In this document: positions 61,517 to 64,000 of the stretch, one piece after another | Position numbering within the stretch: the stretch's first letter is position 1 | Layout: every line of letters begins with the position of its first letter | Source: DASQPR01 sp963831705 | Lineage (GTDB): Bacteria; Actinomycetota; Actinomycetes; Mycobacteriales; Micromonosporaceae | DNA length: 64,000 nucleotides | Assembly: GCA_963831705.1 (NCBI GenBank) | Contig: CAWHRE010000010.1 | Span: 1,240,001-1,304,000 of the forward strand | Direction: 5' to 3' | Notes under the pieces: model-generated | The model's database searches: none | Seen by the model: the letters and a program-made list of their open reading frames with translations, nothing else | Told to the model about the DNA's origin: nothing | Made by a program: the position numbers and the translations under genes

Positions 61517-63178
61517 TTAGCGGCGCCCGACCGTCAGGACCGGCTTCGTCACCTCGGCGAAGAAGTCGTTTCCCTTGTCATCGACGACGATGAACGCCGG
61601 AAAATCAACGACGTCGATCTTCCACACGGCTTCCATGCCGAGTTCCGCGTATTCGAGCACTTCGACGTGCTTGATGCAGTCCTGCGCGAGACGAGCGGCC
61701 GGGCCGCCGATCGAGCCGAGGTAGAACCCGCCGTACGTCGCGCAGGCCTGCGTGACCTGCGTCGACCGGTTGCCTTTGGCGAGCATGACGAGCGAGCCGC
61801 CGGCCTTCTGGAACTGCGCGACGTACGCGTCCATCCGACCGGCCGTGGTCGGGCCGAACGAGCCGGAAGCGTACCCGTCGGGGGTCTTCGCCGGTCCGGC
61901 GTAGTAGACGGCGTGATCGCGTAGGTAGTCCGGCATCGGCTCACCGGCGTCGAGCCGCTCGGCGATCTTCGCGTGCGCGATGTCCCTGGCCACGACGAGC
62001 GGCCCGGTCAGGGACAGACGCGTCTTGACCGGATACTTTGACAACTCCTCGCGGATTTCGGCCATCGGGCGGTTCAGGTCGACGTTGACGACCTCACTGC
62101 TTTCGTCGAGGTGCGTCGAGGTCACATCGGGCAGGAACCGCGCGGGATCACGTTCCAGCTGCTCCAAGTAGACGCCCGACGGTGTGATCTTGCCGAGCGC
62201 CTGCCGGTCTGCCGAGCACGAAACTGCGATCGCGACCGGGCAGGAGGCGCCGTGGCGCGGCAGGCGAATCACGCGTACGTCGTGGCAGAAGTAGCGTCCG
62301 CCGAACTGGGCACCGATGCCGAACTGGCGGGTCAGCTCGAGCACCTCGGCCTCCAGCTCCACATCGCGGAAGCCGTGCGCGGTCATGCTTCCCGACGTCG
62401 GCAGCGCATCCAGATACTTCGCCGACGCGTACTTCGCGGTCTTCAACGCGAACTCGCCACTGGTACCGCCGATCACCACGGCAAGGTGGTACGGCGGGCA
62501 GGCGGCGGTACCGATCAATCGCAGTTTCTCTTCCAGGAACTGCATCATCCGCGTGGGATTCAGCAGAGCTTTCGTCTCCTGGTAGAGGTAGCTCTTGTTG
62601 GCCGAACCGCCGCCCTTCGCCATGAACAGGAACTTGTACGCGTCGGCGTGCCCGTCCGGATCATCGGCGTACAGCTCGATCTGGGCCGGGAGGTTCGATC
62701 CAGTATTGCGCTCGTCCCACATGGTCAACGGCGCGAGCTGCGAATACCGGAGATTGAGCTTCGTGTACGCGTCATAGACCCCGCGCGCGATCGCCGCCTC
62801 GTCGGCACCGTCGGTCAACACGTGCCGACCGCGCTTGCCCATCACGATCGCGGTGCCGGTGTCCTGGCACATCGGGAGCACGCCGCCGGCCGCGATGTTC
62901 GCGTTGCGCAGCAGGTCGAGCGCGACGAAGCGATCGTTCGGCGAGGCCGCGGGGTCGTCGATGATGTTCCGGAGCTGCTGGAGATGCGCCGGCCGCAGGA
63001 AGTGCGCGATGTCGTGCATCGCCTCGGCGGTGAGGGCGGTGAGCGCCTCGGGTGCGACGGTCAGGAACTTCCGGCCGCCCGGGCCGTCCACGACGTCGAT
63101 GCCATCGGCGGTGATCAGGCGGTATTCGGTCGTGTCCGGACCGATGGGCAGCAGCGACTCGTACGCGAACTCGGGCAT
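61517..63178 (-). CDS. fumA: Fumarate hydratase class I (Fe-S)
   Basis: 553 residues from ATG 63178. Fe-S ligand candidates lie in LPMCQDTGTAIVMGKRG, IGTAACPPYHLAVVIGGTSG and HGASCPVAIAVSCSADRQAL. The C-terminal domain (LSLTGPLVVARDIAHAKIAE, YYAGPAKTPDGYASGSFGPT) completes the single-chain FumA/FumB architecture. Oxygen-sensitive 4Fe-4S enzyme for malate/fumarate interconversion. The presence of both classes in one stretch allows fumarase activity under iron-poor or oxidising conditions. Confidence 0.95.
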   Translation of the reverse strand: MPEFAYESLLPIGPDTTEYRLITADGIDVVDGPGGRKFLTVAPEALTALTAEAMHDIAHFLRPAHLQQLRNIIDDPAASPNDRFVALDLLRNANIAAGGVLPMCQDTGTAIVMGKRGRHVLTDGADEAAIARGVYDAYTKLNLRYSQLAPLTMWDERNTGSNLPAQIELYADDPDGHADAYKFLFMAKGGGSANKSYLYQETKALLNPTRMMQFLEEKLRLIGTAACPPYHLAVVIGGTSGEFALKTAKYASAKYLDALPTSGSMTAHGFRDVELEAEVLELTRQFGIGAQFGGRYFCHDVRVIRLPRHGASCPVAIAVSCSADRQALGKITPSGVYLEQLERDPARFLPDVTSTHLDESSEVVNVDLNRPMAEIREELSKYPVKTRLSLTGPLVVARDIAHAKIAERLDAGEPMPDYLRDHAVYYAGPAKTPDGYASGSFGPTTAGRMDAYVAQFQKAGGSLVMLAKGNRSTQVTQACATYGGFYLGSIGGPAARLAQDCIKHVEVLEYAELGMEAVWKIDVVDFPAFIVVDDKGNDFFAEVTKPVLTVGRR

Positions 63179-63194
63179 GTTTCGAAGGATAGCT

Positions 63195-64000
63195 TTATGG
63201 GCTGGCCGAGACCGAAATCGGGCCGATCGTGCGTCCAATGTTGATCACCAGTGACACCGGCCCGAAGCCGAGCACCGAGGCGTCCGACTTCACCGTGCTG
63301 ACGGTTGTCCCGGTCTGTCGGGTGGAGATCGAGATCGTGCCCATTTCGGCGGGATCAACGACCACGACGTAGGCCGCCGCCAATCCGATTGACGCGGTCT
63401 TCGGCACGGTCGTCTGCCACAGCTGGTGGCCGTCCGAAACGTTGACGGCGCGGAACGCGCGATTGCCCGACGCCCGAACGATCGCTACCTGCGTGTCCAT
63501 CGCCACGATCCGCTCGCCAACGCCGGCTCGGAACTTCACGTGTCCGCTTGCGGCGTCGATGATCACATCGCGGCCGGCCGTGTCGGTGGCGAGCACGTCG
63601 CCTCCGCTGCCGATCGGATCCTTCGCCGACTCGCAGCCGAGCGGCGTGGAGGTTCGCAGGTCGAGGCCGCTCTGTTGCCACATCTCGGTGCCGGTCCCGG
63701 GATCCAGACCCGCCGCCGTGTAGTAGCACTGGTCGCCTCGCGTCGTCGCGCTCGACGAAATCACCGCATCCCCGGCGACCGCGATCCGATTGGTGCCGGA
63801 CGGCGTGAACACGTGCAACGCGTGCCCGTTGTGCGTGTCGATCACGTGGATCTTGCCACCCATCGGCAGGCCGAGCAGGCCCGGCGCCGGCGCCGGCACA
63901 GCCCGCGTCGGTCCGTCGTACGCGGAGTCGACGGAACCGATGCCGGCCAGCCCTTGATCGAAGCCCATCAGCCCGGAGCCGTTCGCGTCAATCGTGGTCG
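63195..64000 (-). CDS. PQQ-type beta-propeller protein, C-terminal part (runs off the right edge)
   Basis: The frame is open beyond base 64000, so about 268 C-terminal residues are visible. Propeller-blade motifs recur: IHVIDTHNGHALHVF, GLDPGTGTEMWQQSG, IIDAASGHVKFRAG, RAVNVSDGHQLWQTTVP. These are PQQ_2/WD-like repeats of extracytoplasmic or membrane proteins. No enzyme function can be assigned from this part. Stop lies 16 bases from fumA's start, in the same orientation. Confidence 0.75.
   Translation of the reverse strand, partial: TTIDANGSGLMGFDQGLAGIGSVDSAYDGPTRAVPAPAPGLLGLPMGGKIHVIDTHNGHALHVFTPSGTNRIAVAGDAVISSSATTRGDQCYYTAAGLDPGTGTEMWQQSGLDLRTSTPLGCESAKDPIGSGGDVLATDTAGRDVIIDAASGHVKFRAGVGERIVAMDTQVAIVRASGNRAFRAVNVSDGHQLWQTTVPKTASIGLAAAYVVVVDPAEMGTISISTRQTGTTVSTVKSDASVLGFGPVSLVINIGRTIGPISVSASP

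Overview
The window is GC-rich throughout, with strongly GC-biased third codon positions and frequent GTG starts. It carries a long-form RmlA, a TK1-type thymidine kinase, a Ser/Thr kinase with a membrane anchor and ectodomain, oligoribonuclease, L,D-transpeptidases and a DUF2637-type plasmid/ICE membrane protein. Together these point to the chromosome of an actinomycete (Actinomycetota). I cannot name the genus from sequence alone.

Layout. 1-1116: partial GNAT acetyltransferase and a truncated DUF2238 membrane protein. 1117-4661: heterodimeric ABC exporter in which the two ATPase subunits have complementary losses. 4724-18828: the most unusual part, a minus-strand array of eleven genes read from 18.8 kb down to 4.7 kb: a PstS-like protein; a secreted protein with Ig-like repeats and a WxL-like C-terminus; a DUF916 membrane protein; two membrane proteins sharing a module with the WxL-like protein; pstB-pstC-pstA-pstS; a 905-residue membrane-anchored PstS-like protein; and a sortase-fold protein without catalytic Cys or His. 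Eight of the junctions in this array are 4-base start/stop overlaps. The four pst frames are broken by many single-base indels although the protein sequence around them is well kept.

18.9-24.6 kb: small YegP/DUF1508-like protein, Ser/Thr kinase, CapA-like lipoprotein, sulfate-type ABC ATPase and an Rrf2 regulator. 24.6-27.5 kb: tldD-tldE. 27.6-30.6 kb: LacI regulator with a divergent MFS transporter, and thymidine kinase. 30.6-38.0 kb: envelope polysaccharide functions (family 2 glycosyltransferase, large GT-C-like membrane protein, GtrA, rmlC, rmlD-rmlB-rmlA) for dTDP-L-rhamnose supply and polyprenyl-linked sugar transfer. 38.1-49.9 kb: an exoprotein island of two minus-strand and two plus-strand secreted proteins, each with three copies of a 'DTR' beta repeat, around an S53 (sedolisin) protease whose frame is interrupted twice.

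49.9-53.9 kb: possible mobile-element remnant (HNH nuclease, ribbon-helix-helix-like protein behind a palindrome, DUF2637-type membrane protein, small secreted protein) next to the 3' end of tRNA-Lys. 54.0-56.3 kb: two tandem L,D-transpeptidases. 56.3-64.0 kb: tRNA-His, oligoribonuclease, a very small transcription-unit-like element, an rRNA 2'-O-methyltransferase, an IclR regulator, class II fumarase, a lipoprotein, class I fumarase and a partial PQQ-type beta-propeller protein.

The dominant theme is the cell envelope: phosphate capture at the surface, non-covalent wall-binding proteins, rhamnose polysaccharide, secreted repeat proteins and peptidoglycan cross-linking. No CRISPR array, rRNA operon, transposase, integrase or phage structural gene was seen.
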